64,000 bases of DNA from Paenibacillus lycopersici (GCF_010119935.1 NZ_CP048209.1:3909001-3973000), one strand, 5' to 3'. Counted from the stretch's first letter, positions 8,113 to 16,924 are shown. Translations and numbers: made by a program. Notes: generated by a model not told the origin, from the letters alone.

Positions 8113-9579
8113 ATGTCCGCTCAACGCGTCAATTCCCCCGTTCTTCCGTTCACGTCCATGCGTCAGCTCGCAGGTCCGCTTATCGCCATAATCGTGGGGA
8201 TCTTCATGGTCATCCTGGACAGCACGGCCGTCAACGTCGCCGTTCCCAAGCTGGTCGACGATTTCCACAGCAAGCTGGAGACGGTGCAGTGGACGATCAC
8301 CGGCTACGCGCTGGCGCAAGCGGCCGTCATTCCCCTCGCCGGCTGGATGACGGACCGTTTCGGCTCCAAGCAGATTTTCATCATCTCGCTCATCTTGTTC
8401 ACGCTCGGCTCCATCCTGTGCGCGACGTCGCAATCCGTCGACCAGCTCATCCTGTACCGCGTGCTCCAAGGCCTCGGCGGCGGGATGGTCAGCCCGATCG
8501 CCTTCGCCATGACCTATAAACTCAGCCCGCCGGATAAGGCGGGCTCGATCATGGGCTTGATGGGGATGCCGATCCTGCTCGCGCCCGCCCTTGGCCCGAT
8601 TATCGCCGGCTATCTGGTCGATTACGTCAGATGGGAATGGATCTTCCTGATCAACATCCCCGTCGGCATCGTCGGCGTCATCCTGTGCGCATGGCTGCTG
8701 CCGAACCTGCCGAAGAAAGCGTCGACCTCCTTCGATACGCTCGGCGTCATCCTCGGACCGCTGGCGTTCGCCGGCCTGTCGTACGGCTTGAGCGAAGGCT
8801 CTACCAGCTGGACATCCGACAAAACGATCATCGGCTTGATCGTCGGCTTCGTGGCGCTTATCGGCTTCGTCGCCGTCGAGCTGCTGCGCAAAGGAGAGCC
8901 GCTGCTCGAGCTGCGCGTCTTCCGCTCCTCCCTGTTCACCCGCGGCATTCTCGTGCAATGGGTGCTGCAGTTCGTCATGTTCGGCATCATCTTCTCCGTG
9001 CCGTTCTTCATGCAGAAGCTGATGGGCATGTCCGCCTTCGATGCAGGCATGTGGACGCTGCCGCAAGCCATCGCGGCCGGCGTGTTCATGCCGATCGGCG
9101 GCAGGCTGTACGACCGGATCGGCGCGCGCCCGCTCGTGCTGGTCGGCCTGACGATCGTCGGCGTCGGCGCCTACCTGATCTCGCGCATCGATCCGTCGGA
9201 CAGCGCCGTCCAGTTCCTGATTCCGCGCGCGATGCTCGGCATGGGCATGGGCTTGTCGTTCCTCGCGCTTAATACGCATCTGATCCAATCGGCGCCGAGC
9301 AACCTCGTCAGCCGCGTCACGTCGCTTACGAGCGCCGCGCAGCAGGTCGTCACGTCCTTCTCGGTCGCCGGCCTGACGACGATCATCGCCAACCGCACCG
9401 CCCATTACGTGAGCGGCGGAGACAAGCCGATTCCCGATGCGATGTCGCATGCGTTCCACGATGCGTATCTCGTGCTCGTCTGTCTCGCCGTGTTCGGTCT
9501 GCTCTGCGCCGCGACGCTCCGCCGTCCGAAGACCGAAGGCGCGCAAACGCCGACGGCCCACGCGGTGGACATGGGCTGA
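8113..9579 (+). CDS. MFS transporter, DHA2 (EmrB/QacA) drug:H+ antiporter family
   Basis: 488 aa with about 14 predicted membrane helices. It has the DHA2 motif near helix 1 (LDSTAVNVAVPKL), the loop 2-3 motif GWMTDRFGSKQIF, and the motif C-like segment near residues 150-165 (ALGPIIAGYLVD). SD AGGAGG lies 6 nt before ATG. It has its own promoter. It probably exports a toxic compound by proton exchange; the substrate is not deducible. No regulator gene is adjacent. Confidence 0.92.
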   Translation: MSAQRVNSPVLPFTSMRQLAGPLIAIIVGIFMVILDSTAVNVAVPKLVDDFHSKLETVQWTITGYALAQAAVIPLAGWMTDRFGSKQIFIISLILFTLGSILCATSQSVDQLILYRVLQGLGGGMVSPIAFAMTYKLSPPDKAGSIMGLMGMPILLAPALGPIIAGYLVDYVRWEWIFLINIPVGIVGVILCAWLLPNLPKKASTSFDTLGVILGPLAFAGLSYGLSEGSTSWTSDKTIIGLIVGFVALIGFVAVELLRKGEPLLELRVFRSSLFTRGILVQWVLQFVMFGIIFSVPFFMQKLMGMSAFDAGMWTLPQAIAAGVFMPIGGRLYDRIGARPLVLVGLTIVGVGAYLISRIDPSDSAVQFLIPRAMLGMGMGLSFLALNTHLIQSAPSNLVSRVTSLTSAAQQVVTSFSVAGLTTIIANRTAHYVSGGDKPIPDAMSHAFHDAYLVLVCLAVFGLLCAATLRRPKTEGAQTPTAHAVDMG

Positions 9580-9614
9580 TAACCGGCGCCTATCTGCGCA
9601 TGACCGCGCCTAAC

Positions 9615-9656
9615 GGCAAGAAGCGTTTCGGACTTCCATCCGAAACGCTTCTTGCC
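9615..9656. repeat. Palindromic hairpin element (GGCAAGAAGC type)
   Basis: Perfect 18-bp arms with a 6-nt loop between the convergent MFS and SDR genes. It probably acts as a bidirectional transcription end, but there is no U tract. It shares its outer GGCAAGAAGC / GCTTCTTGCC arms with the palindrome at 18528-18578. Confidence 0.7.
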
Positions 9657-9766
9657 CGCGTCTTGGCGCAATTGACGGGGCAGGCAATCGCAATATCGGT
9701 TGACCGCCGTCCCGCGCGACGACACAGTACGATGACCGCCCGTCGGGGTTCTTGGCGCACGCGAGC

Positions 9767-10471
9767 TCAGATCGGCAGCTCGCTTCCCTCCGGATTCACG
9801 TAGCCGTGACGCATCAGCTTCAGCGGACGGACGCGCTCCAGAAGCTTGAGCAGCTTATCCGCCGTCTCGACCGGATCGCCCGGCGCCTGCTCGCCGCCCA
9901 TGTCCGTCCTGATCCAGCCGGGATGAACGGACAGCACCTGGAAGCCTTGCGGCTCGAGTTCTTTGCGCAGCTTCTCCGACAGGTAGGTCAGCGCCGATTT
10001 CGACAGCCCGTACGGGTAGTCGCCGCCGTACACGGTGGCGTAAGCGCCGGCTTCGGAAGAGATGTTCAGGATGGTCGGCATGCTCGCTTTGCGGAGCAGC
10101 GGCAGCATCGCCTGAATCATTTTGATCGGACCGAACAGATTCGTCTCGAACGATTCCGCAACGTCGTCGAAATTCAGCGATTCAATGGTATCGTCGCGTC
10201 CGAGCAGGATCGCGGCGTTGTTCACGAGCGCATCGACAGTCGCTCCCCGCTGCTGCAATTCGTCCGCCAGGCCGCGAACGGACTCCTTGCTCGTGACGTC
10301 GAGCTCGAACAGCTCGATGCGCTCGCGCAGCTCCGCATCCAGCCGCGCGAAACGCGTCTCGGCCGCGGAGCGGTCGCGTACGCCCGCGGCAATCGTATGA
10401 CCGCGCTTGGCGGCTGCAACGGTCAGCTCATACCCCAGACCTCGGCTTGCGCCGGTAATGACAATTCTCAT
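9767..10471 (-). CDS. SDR family NAD(P)-dependent oxidoreductase
   Basis: Classical short-chain dehydrogenase, 234 aa. It has the cofactor motif TGASRGLG (residues 6-13), NNAA (84-87), a serine in ISSEA, and catalytic Y154-x3-K158 (YGLSK). SD AAGGAA precedes ATG. The substrate is unknown; the C-terminus resembles the csgA/C-factor-like branch of SDRs, but this is not decisive. Confidence 0.88.
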   Translation of the reverse strand: MRIVITGASRGLGYELTVAAAKRGHTIAAGVRDRSAAETRFARLDAELRERIELFELDVTSKESVRGLADELQQRGATVDALVNNAAILLGRDDTIESLNFDDVAESFETNLFGPIKMIQAMLPLLRKASMPTILNISSEAGAYATVYGGDYPYGLSKSALTYLSEKLRKELEPQGFQVLSVHPGWIRTDMGGEQAPGDPVETADKLLKLLERVRPLKLMRHGYVNPEGSELPI

Positions 10472-10696
10472 CAGTTCCTTACCCCTCTCCGAAAGTAGTC
10501 CCTCTCTATTATAACGCTTTCATTTCGCAAGAAGCCAATTGGATGGAATTGGAGGAAGACCGGCTGCCGTTCTGCCGCAGAAATACGGTCGATTCGAATA
10601 AAGAATTCGTGAAGACGTATAAAGCGCAGCCTTTCATGGGTACGCTAGTTTTTGTTGCCTTGCGCATCCAAAACATTCCATGAGGAGGTGTACACC

Positions 10697-10867
10697 ATGA
10701 ACAATCCGCAAAACCAAGTGTCCAAATCCGAAGTACAATCCTCGGAGCTGAACAAATTGCCTGTGCCGGGCCAAGAAGACACCGAATTCTCCGCCGAAGA
10801 AGCGGCTGAAGCGTTCGAGCACAACAACGCTTCGAACTTTGCTGCGCAAAACGAAGACGAAGAATAA
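10697..10867 (+). CDS. Small acidic protein, possibly spore-associated
   Basis: 56 aa, Gln/Asn- and Glu/Ala-rich and predicted disordered, ending AAQNEDEE. Strong SD (GAGGAGGTG, about 6 nt) before the ATG at 10697. The stretch EDTEFSAEEAAEAFEHNNAS loosely recalls gamma-type small acid-soluble spore proteins (TEFASET repeats), but the match is too weak to name. An intrinsic terminator lies 160 bp downstream. Confidence 0.65.
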   Translation: MNNPQNQVSKSEVQSSELNKLPVPGQEDTEFSAEEAAEAFEHNNASNFAAQNEDEE

Positions 10868-11025
10868 CCGATATTCGGACGAATCGCCGTTTAACGCGCG
10901 GCGTCCGGCTCGTTCCGCTGCCATGCCGCCGCCGGCTCAGCCGGAGGCGGCATTCGGCGCGGCGCCGCAGGCAGCCGTGATGAATCGTCTCGCCAACTCG
11001 CGCCGCAAGGCGGCTAACGGCATAT

Positions 11026-11064
11026 ACAAGAAGCCTTCCGCTGCCGGAAGGCTTCTTGTTTGTT
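11026..11064 (+). terminator. Intrinsic terminator
   Basis: 15-bp perfect stem (ACAAGAAGCCTTCCG and its complement) with a 4-nt loop, then TTTGTTTG. It probably ends the small acidic protein transcript. Confidence 0.8.
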
Positions 11065-11102
11065 TGCATAGCGTGTCATTAGTCCATATTCAACCCGCGT
11101 CA

Positions 11103-11657
11103 TTAGTCCGAGTTCATCGTCTCGGCCATCGCTTGCAATTTCAGTACCGTGTTCCAATTGCGCGTCGTCGCGCCGTCGCCCAGCTTGGCGAAATTAGCGG
11201 CCAGCTTGGAGTCCCGCACGCTCAGACCGTAATGGCAGTACACGGCGGATCCGTCGGCATGATAACGGTCGAGCGGCGAGATCCCGCCCTTCAGCTTATC
11301 CAGCTGCTTGTCCGTCAACGGCGCATCGAGCACCGTCAAGTGAACGCTTTTGCCTTCCGATCGCGCTTCCTCCGTATACGGGTTGCGAGCTATGATCTCG
11401 TTCAGCTCGGCTTCCGTGCGAATCAACACATTGGCGACGATCCCCGACATCCTCGTAATCGCGGCTTCGATGACTTGCCGCACCTGATCCGCGCCGCTAG
11501 CCGAACGCAGGACGATATTGCCGCTTTGGATATACGTCTGAACTCCCTCAAGACCGGCCGACGTCAGCTCCCGCTTCAAATCCGCCATGGTCAGCTTGTT
11601 CTTCCCGCCTACGTTGATGCCTCGAATAAGCGCAATATACGTCGTCACCGCAGCCAC
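11103..11657 (-). CDS. DUF1697 domain-containing protein
   Basis: 184 aa, the usual size for DUF1697. The N-terminal hallmark YIALIRGINVGGKNKL is present, with the conserved YIQSGNIV and the C-terminal RNWNTVLKL. GTG at 11657 is used; a second GTG at 11648 is also plausible because spacing to the AAAAGG SD is better. Function is not established for the family. Monocistronic by position. Confidence 0.88.
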   Translation of the reverse strand: MAAVTTYIALIRGINVGGKNKLTMADLKRELTSAGLEGVQTYIQSGNIVLRSASGADQVRQVIEAAITRMSGIVANVLIRTEAELNEIIARNPYTEEARSEGKSVHLTVLDAPLTDKQLDKLKGGISPLDRYHADGSAVYCHYGLSVRDSKLAANFAKLGDGATTRNWNTVLKLQAMAETMNSD

Positions 11658-11728
11658 CCTTTTCGTCCCTGGAATAACTTTACTATACCGTGCCGTTCGC
11701 CGGAAGACAACGGACGCCAGATCGAGCC

Positions 11729-12712
11729 TTACGCGCGATGCCGCGATCGTTCATGCCGAGCCGGCAGCCGCTTGACCAGCTCCGGAATCGCGACGCCGAG
11801 CAGCACGAGCACGACGCCTCCCCATTGCAATGCGCTGACTTGCTCGTGCAGGACGACCGCCGACAGCATCACGGCAACCGGCAGCTCCGAAGCGCCGAGA
11901 ATCGTGGCCATCCCTTCGCCGATATGCGGCACGCCGGAAGCGAACAGCACCGGAGGGATAAAGGCGCCGAACATGCCGAGCAGCAGGCCGAACAACAGCA
12001 GATGACCCCAAATCAGTCCATTCCATAGAAACGCCGGCGGGAACAGGATGAAGACGACGATCATACCGCCCGTAATCATCCAGGCGCTGCGAAATGCCGG
12101 GTCGGCGGAAGGAACCGCCTTGCCGCTGAACAATACGAACAACGAATAGCTGACGGCCGCAAGCAGGCCAAACGCGATACCGAGCGCATCGACATGGCCC
12201 GAGCTTTGATCCAGCACGCCGGCGGCGAGCAGCGTTCCGACGAACAACACGGCCAGCGTCGCCAGCATGACGTTGCTCGGCCGTTGGCGCAGCCTGATGG
12301 CATGAATCAGCACGCCCATCCACGTGAATTGGAATAACAGAATAATGGCCAGCGAATTCGGAACATAGCGCAGCGATTGGTAATACAGCAGCCCGGTCAA
12401 TGCCGTCGGCACCCCCGCTGACATCAGCACCAGCCGCTGCTTCCACGTCAATCCGGCCCGTTTCCCGGCATTGCCGGCATCCGAGCCGGCCCTGTCTGCC
12501 GCTTCATGAACGCCCCGCGCCTTTCGCTTCGCTTTGCTCTGTTTATACATGGCGAGCAGCCAAGAGAGCACGAAGCCGACCAGCAGCTGCGAGCCCACGA
12601 CTTCGCCCAATCGATAGCCTTCGCCGTAAGCCTTCACGACGATGGTCGATAAGATGCCGTAACTGACGGCGCCCAGGAAGACGGCCGCCGCGTATTTCAA
12701 TTCGAATTTCAT
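11729..12712 (-). CDS. EamA/DMT-family transporter, riboswitch-controlled
   Basis: About 327 aa with ten hydrophobic helices in two EamA-like halves, an exporter fold of the drug/metabolite superfamily. ATG at 12712 has an AGAGGTGA SD at about 8 nt and is preferred over the in-frame ATG at 12745. A purine-riboswitch aptamer and a terminator lie in the leader (12794-12906) under a strong promoter, so the gene is probably switched on by a purine. By analogy with the adenine-controlled PbuE exporter, efflux of a purine base or analogue is the most reasonable guess. Confidence 0.88.
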   Translation of the reverse strand: MKFELKYAAAVFLGAVSYGILSTIVVKAYGEGYRLGEVVGSQLLVGFVLSWLLAMYKQSKAKRKARGVHEAADRAGSDAGNAGKRAGLTWKQRLVLMSAGVPTALTGLLYYQSLRYVPNSLAIILLFQFTWMGVLIHAIRLRQRPSNVMLATLAVLFVGTLLAAGVLDQSSGHVDALGIAFGLLAAVSYSLFVLFSGKAVPSADPAFRSAWMITGGMIVVFILFPPAFLWNGLIWGHLLLFGLLLGMFGAFIPPVLFASGVPHIGEGMATILGASELPVAVMLSAVVLHEQVSALQWGGVVLVLLGVAIPELVKRLPARHERSRHRA

Positions 12713-12793
12713 CCCGTATGTCACCTCTCCGTTGTCTCTCTGCATTTAACGTTCCATTGCCCCATTCGAACGATCCCGCTTACCGCAAGGCAT

Positions 12794-12860
12794 AAAAAAA
12801 CTTCCTAACCACAAATATGAAATCATCCGAAGATCATTCCATATTCGTAGTTAGGAAGTT
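12794..12860 (-). terminator. Expression-platform terminator of the purine riboswitch
   Basis: On the minus strand, 29-nt arms pair with only one mismatch and three G-U pairs, closed by a C(UUCG)G tetraloop and followed by seven U. The 5' arm contains the last two bases of aptamer loop L3, all of P3', J3/1 and P1'. Terminator and aptamer therefore cannot coexist. Confidence 0.9.
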
Positions 12861-12906
12861 ACGGCTTCCTGTAGAAACCCCCGCCCTGATGCGGAGCTAT
12901 ACGAAT
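12843..12906 (-). ncRNA. Purine riboswitch aptamer, guanine-type (C at the specificity position)
   Basis: Minus-strand reading: P1 ATTCGTA / TACGAAT (7 bp); P2 CTCCGC / GCGGGG around loop ATCAGG; J2/3 GTTTCTAC, the conserved core; P3 AGGAAG / CTTCCT around loop CCGTAA; J3/1 AAC with C immediately 5' of P1'. The loop GG and CC doublets needed for the L2-L3 kissing contact are present. J1/2 (TAG) and L2 are 1-2 nt shorter than in the xpt guanine aptamer, so this may be a variant. The C at the base-74 position predicts guanine, hypoxanthine or a related ligand rather than adenine. Confidence 0.85.
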
Positions 12907-12940
12907 GTCGGCGAGGCTGCTGCGAAGCTCGCCTCACGAA

Positions 12941-12969
12941 ATCTTACATGAACGACGCGTTCCTGTCAA
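12941..12969 (-). promoter_or_regulatory. Sigma-A promoter of the riboswitch-EamA transcript
   Basis: TTGACA, a 17-nt spacer, TAAGAT on the minus strand. Transcription would start near 12934, just upstream of a small GGCGAG/CTCGCC hairpin and the aptamer. Confidence 0.85.
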
Positions 12970-13022
12970 CGGGTTTGCGACTGGAATTCGACTGGATTGC
13001 GACTGGAATTCGATAGCTCCGC

Positions 13023-14246
13023 TCACGCTAATTTGCCGAAATCGCTTCGCATGATCTTCTGGACATGCCCTGCCCATAGTCTGTTGGCCGGACAGTACTT
13101 GCGCCCGATTTTCTCGACCGTCGTCAATCCCCGCTCGACATAGTTGTCGTTGATCAGCTGGCCGAATTTCCGAATGCTGTCCCCTTTGCTCTTGAAGCTG
13201 AACGCCTTCTTATGCGCGTTGCCGGTTACCGCGTTCAGACCGAACAGATTGTTCTTCGTCCGGGACAGCGTGCTCTTGCCGTTCCCGCTCTCGAGCTTCA
13301 TCACCGCGATCGTGAAGAACGCGTTAATGCCGTATTCCTCCTCGACGCCGAGAATGACATCCTCGAGACCGTATCCTTGCAGCTTCGTTCCTTCGAGCAA
13401 TGCCGCAATATGGGCTTTCGTAAGCCCCGAAGAGGACTTGATTTTCGAAGTCGGCTTGAACGGGTCCCCGCCTCGATCCGATACGGCGGCCGAGATAGCG
13501 GCCGTTTTGGCCACGGCGCCGGCCTTGGACGCCGACACCGACGTTGCGGCCGAAGCGATTTTGACGACGCCTTTCTTCTGCGCGGCATCCGTTGAAGGAG
13601 CCGCGGCCTTATCCGCTTCCGGCCAAGGCACGACGTAGCGGCCATGCACGTAACCGCCGCCTTCGAGCGCCAGCCATCCATTATCGGTCGCTTGCCGCAC
13701 ATGAATGGCAGTGCCCTGCTTCAACGAGCGGATAATGTCCGAGTCGGCATTCGGCATGGCGCGGACATTGAGGTAATACGCGGTTACTTGATAGACCGGA
13801 TTCGTGCCGGGGACGGATTGCGCGGCAGGCGATGCGCCGGCTTGATCGGATACGGAAGCCGGGCCGGTTACGCCGGCTTGAACGGACGAGGGAACTTGGG
13901 CGGTTACGGGAACCTGGGCCGATGCGGGAACCTGAACGGATGGGGGAACAGGAACCGAATCGCTATGTATGGAAGGAACTGAAGGCGCAGCCGGGGCAGT
14001 GATGGACGAGGATTCGGGGATGGCCGTGACGGGCTGGAACGACGATTTCGGCATGGTCGGGAGCGTCGGCCCCGTCAGCAGAGCAGGCGCGAGCGACTGC
14101 TTCTTGATCTGCCATTGCGGAAAGCTCTTATCGGCTGAAGACTTATTCCACTCATGGATCGAAACGTTGGAAGCGAAGAGCAAGGACGCCAGAAGCGCCG
14201 CGCTAATCATATAGACCGCTGCATTCCATTGGATAATCCGAGACAT
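13023..14246 (-). CDS. SH3b- and glucosaminidase-domain cell-wall hydrolase
   Basis: About 407 aa. It has an N-terminal membrane anchor/signal (residues about 6-25), a low-complexity Pro/Val/Ser region, a bacterial SH3 domain (NVRAMPNADSDII...GTAIHV) and a C-terminal GH73-type beta-N-acetylglucosaminidase domain with probable catalytic Glu in VMKLESGNGKS. It cleaves peptidoglycan glycan strands outside the cell. ATG at 14246 has SD GGAAGAGGTG at 6 nt; the longer frame to 14327 has none. Confidence 0.88.
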   Translation of the reverse strand: MSRIIQWNAAVYMISAALLASLLFASNVSIHEWNKSSADKSFPQWQIKKQSLAPALLTGPTLPTMPKSSFQPVTAIPESSSITAPAAPSVPSIHSDSVPVPPSVQVPASAQVPVTAQVPSSVQAGVTGPASVSDQAGASPAAQSVPGTNPVYQVTAYYLNVRAMPNADSDIIRSLKQGTAIHVRQATDNGWLALEGGGYVHGRYVVPWPEADKAAAPSTDAAQKKGVVKIASAATSVSASKAGAVAKTAAISAAVSDRGGDPFKPTSKIKSSSGLTKAHIAALLEGTKLQGYGLEDVILGVEEEYGINAFFTIAVMKLESGNGKSTLSRTKNNLFGLNAVTGNAHKKAFSFKSKGDSIRKFGQLINDNYVERGLTTVEKIGRKYCPANRLWAGHVQKIMRSDFGKLA

Positions 14247-14381
14247 GAATACACCTCTTCCTTGGATTTTAAGGGCCTTTCCGATATAGGTTAGATTGTA
14301 AAGGCTGTCTTTTGAAAAGCATGTCAAAGCTTCTGTAAGAATCGTATGAAGTTTTGTCGACGGACATGCCGCTTCTGACGA

Positions 14382-14408
14382 AATAAAAAGAAGCCCGATC
14401 GCTCGGGC
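14382..14408 (-). terminator. Intrinsic terminator
   Basis: Minus strand: GCCCGA / TCGGGC stem then TTCTTTTTATTTC, 42 bp after the DUF2203 gene stop. Confidence 0.75.
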
Positions 14409-14449
14409 CCCTTAAATGAGAAAATTCCAATCTGTTTTTAAAACTGCCG

Positions 14450-14887
14450 TCAATTTGTCAAACCCGCGTCGGGAAAGCGTTTCCGCCCGCTGAAACCGTC
14501 GTCGTACCCATGATAATGGGATGCGCGCTCCTCGCCTTGCTTCCAGCAAATTAGAATTTCCTCACCATTGAGCATCGAGGGGAAATCGATCAGTCCCGGA
14601 TTGATCATTTTGAGCAAGACGCCCTTGCGTTCGAAATTGCCGACGGCCAGCTCCACTTCCATCCGCATGAACTCCAGCTGGCTTTCCAGCTCGAAGAATG
14701 GATCGTCGCTTCCGCCGCCCGCAGGCCGCGATCCGCTCCGGCGATTGTCCTTCAATTGTTGAAGCATTTCGAACTTCATCTCGAATTGCTGCACGAGCAG
14801 CTGGAGCTTGATTAATTCTTCCTGCAGCCGAGGCAGCAGCAAATTCGCTTCTTCTAATGTAAACAATACCGGCTTCATTGCGTTCAT
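14450..14887 (-). CDS. DUF2203 family protein
   Basis: About 145 aa. It begins with FTLEEANLLLPRLQEEL, a helical N-terminus, and ends with the family signature DFPSMLNGEEILICWKQGEE followed by HYHGYDDGFSGR. ATG at 14887 with GGAGG 5 nt upstream is preferred over the GTG at 14899. Function of the family is unknown. It has its own terminator. Confidence 0.85.
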   Translation of the reverse strand: MNAMKPVLFTLEEANLLLPRLQEELIKLQLLVQQFEMKFEMLQQLKDNRRSGSRPAGGGSDDPFFELESQLEFMRMEVELAVGNFERKGVLLKMINPGLIDFPSMLNGEEILICWKQGEERASHYHGYDDGFSGRKRFPDAGLTN

Positions 14888-14984
14888 CCACTCCTCCACG
14901 ACCAGTGTACTAAATCCCGGCGCAAAATGCCATTTAGCCCGCCCCCCCGCAGCGCGGGATCAACGCCGCCTTCCTCCGTGCAGC

Positions 14985-15022
14985 AAAAAAGCCGAAGCAT
15001 CCCGCTACGGGGCTGCTTCGGC
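14985..15022 (-). terminator. Intrinsic terminator
   Basis: Minus strand: 9-bp stem GCCGAAGCA / TGCTTCGGC with inner CCCCG/CGGGG pairing, then TTTTTT; 50 bp after the Gfo/Idh gene. Confidence 0.8.
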
Positions 15023-15074
15023 CGTCGATCCTTCGTGAAAAACGGCCAGGGATGACCGTTTCGGCATGTATGTC

Positions 15075-16049
15075 CTAGACCTTGGCTGGGATCGGCGCAT
15101 AGCCGGCCGCTTGGTAAATCATTTCCGACAGCTTCACGACTTTGAGCGCGAATTCGCCCGGCACAAGCACTTCGTGGCGGCCCAGGATCGCGTCGATGAA
15201 GCTCTTGTCCTGGTTCGTCGTCGCCTGCGGCAATTCCGGGGTCACATGCTCCTGGCCTTGGCGGCGCAGCGTGATCTTGCCGTTGTCGAAGAAGATGCCG
15301 CCGGTCTCGCCGCAGAAGACGAACGTTTCATGCCAGCACGGGGAATTGCCCACGAGATTCAAGCCCGCGATGGCGCCTTCCGCGAAGCGGATCGACGTGA
15401 ACGTATCGATCTCGACCGGCGTGCCGTTCGTTTGAAGCTGCGGCTTCACTTCGACCGGCGTAAGGCCTGTCGTCCACAGCAGCACGTCGATGATGTGGCT
15501 GCCGGAATCCATCAGGAAGCCGCCGCCGGACAGCGAAGGATCCTGACGCCACGAGCCGACCGTGCCGACTTGCCATTCCTGGTACAGCGACGCCGTAACC
15601 GACGTCAGCTTGCCGATGACGCCGCTTGCGATCGCATCGCGAATATACAGGAACTCCGGCTGGAAATGGCGCTGGTAAGACACTTGCATGATTTTGCCCG
15701 ATTGTTCCGCGATCTGGATCAGCTGCTCCGCTTCCTCGGAGGAACATGTCATCGGCTTCTCGATCAAGACGTGCAGGCCTTTGCGGAGCGCGTCGCCCGC
15801 CTGCTGAAAATGCAGCGTGTGCGGCGAACAAATGACAACGGCGTCAACCGCGCCGGAATCCAGCAGTTCATGATAGTCCGAGTACGTCTGCACGCCGGAC
15901 AGTCCGTGGTTCTCGATAAATCTGCTTAAGCTCGCGGCGCTTGTATCCGCCAAAGCCGTAATCGTCGCCTCCGGCAGTTCCTGAAGTTGGCGTGCATGCC
16001 AGCCGGCAATGCCCCCCGTACCGATAAATCCTATGCGAATTGCGTTCAA
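15075..16049 (-). CDS. Gfo/Idh/MocA family oxidoreductase
   Basis: 324 aa. It has an N-terminal Rossmann fold with IGFIGTGGIAGWHA (residues 6-19), the EKP motif at 97-99 (Lys is the usual catalytic/cofactor residue), and a C-terminal beta-sheet domain starting about residue 125. It probably oxidises or reduces a sugar, inositol or deoxy-sugar with NAD(P). The start is TTG at 16049 behind AGGAGG at 8 nt. It is monocistronic and not part of the similar genes at 40-46 kb. Confidence 0.9.
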   Translation of the reverse strand: MNAIRIGFIGTGGIAGWHARQLQELPEATITALADTSAASLSRFIENHGLSGVQTYSDYHELLDSGAVDAVVICSPHTLHFQQAGDALRKGLHVLIEKPMTCSSEEAEQLIQIAEQSGKIMQVSYQRHFQPEFLYIRDAIASGVIGKLTSVTASLYQEWQVGTVGSWRQDPSLSGGGFLMDSGSHIIDVLLWTTGLTPVEVKPQLQTNGTPVEIDTFTSIRFAEGAIAGLNLVGNSPCWHETFVFCGETGGIFFDNGKITLRRQGQEHVTPELPQATTNQDKSFIDAILGRHEVLVPGEFALKVVKLSEMIYQAAGYAPIPAKV

Positions 16050-16220
16050 CTGCTTCGCCTCCTGATGGATAATAACTCTTGCCTTCCTAAAGTAGCATAC
16101 AATGCAAGCGCAACCAATCCAATATCACGCCAAAATCGCATGTTTGCCGACTGGATTCGGAGGCAATGATAAACAGGAAGCGCGATTGCTTTAATGCTGC
16201 ATACAGGAGGGTTTACGAAC

Positions 16221-16778
16221 ATGAACAAGGCAACATTGCTTAAAGGAGCGGCGGCTTCCGCGCTGCTCTTCGGACTTGCGGCCGCAAATCCGCTGCAAGC
16301 GCTGGCCAGCGACCATCACGACAAGCAGGCGCCGCAAGTGACGGTGAAGATCATCGATGCGAAAGGCGAAGCGATCGGCTCCGCCGTGCTCACCCAGAAG
16401 GAGAACGCGGTGCTCGTGCGCGTGGAAGCGTCCAAGCTTGCGCCAGGCGAGCACGGGCTGCACTTCCATGAGACGGGCAAATGCGAAGCGCCAGGCTTCA
16501 CGACCGCCGGCAGCCATTTCAATCCTGCGGCCAGGCTGCACGGCTTCAACAATCCGAAAGGGTTCCACAACGGCGATCTGCCGAATTTGAAAGCCGATGC
16601 CGGCGGCAACGCCAAAGCCGAGTTCGAAACGAAGGTCGTCACGCTCGCGAAGGGCCAGCCGAATTCGCTTCTTAAGGAAGGCGGAACCGCGCTTGTCATT
16701 CACGACAAGATGGACGATTACGTGACCGATCCATCCGGCAACTCCGGCGACCGGATCGCCTGCGGGGTCATTCAATAA
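16221..16778 (+). CDS. Superoxide dismutase [Cu-Zn] family, secreted
   Basis: 185 aa with a Sec signal (residues about 1-29, cleavage near ALAS-DH; no lipobox). All SODC metal ligands are present: H81 and H83 (LHFHETG), H99 (GSHFNP, bridging), H107, H116, D119 and H161 (IHDKMDD), plus the C88-C181 disulfide pair. ATG at 16221 has AGGAGG about 8 nt upstream; the longer frame from 16194 lacks one. It probably protects the cell surface from superoxide. Some Bacillus homologues (YojM) lack ligands, but this one does not. Confidence 0.92.
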   Translation: MNKATLLKGAAASALLFGLAAANPLQALASDHHDKQAPQVTVKIIDAKGEAIGSAVLTQKENAVLVRVEASKLAPGEHGLHFHETGKCEAPGFTTAGSHFNPAARLHGFNNPKGFHNGDLPNLKADAGGNAKAEFETKVVTLAKGQPNSLLKEGGTALVIHDKMDDYVTDPSGNSGDRIACGVIQ

Positions 16779-16798
16779 GAGAATCGCATCCATATCCG

Positions 16799-16841
16799 AA
16801 AGCCGCGGCATGGTATCAAGTGCCACGGCTTCTTCCGTTTA
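16799..16841 (+). terminator. Intrinsic terminator after the SOD gene
   Basis: 11-bp stem (AAGCCGCGGCA with TGCCACGGCTT, one G-U) followed by a T-rich tail CTTCCGTTT. Confidence 0.65.
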
Positions 16842-16866
16842 CAATTCGGTCAAAATCCTTTACATT
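16838..16866 (+). promoter_or_regulatory. Possible promoter of the cupin gene
   Basis: TTTACA, a 17-nt spacer, TACATT. Transcription would start near 16873, about 20 nt before the (GA)15 tract. Confidence 0.4.
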
Positions 16867-16888
16867 GATAGAGTTAAATCGAGAGACG

Positions 16889-16924
<36 letters not shown>

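Noticed and set aside
8077..9561. 494-aa open frame on the minus strand opposite the MFS gene
   Set aside because: Composition (Arg/Asp/Gln/His-rich, no hydrophobic segments) is that of an antisense shadow of a GC-rich membrane-protein gene; no SD and no domains.
10839..12005. 388-aa plus-strand frame over the DUF1697 and EamA genes
   Set aside because: Antisense to two well-supported genes, without SD, with shadow-type composition.
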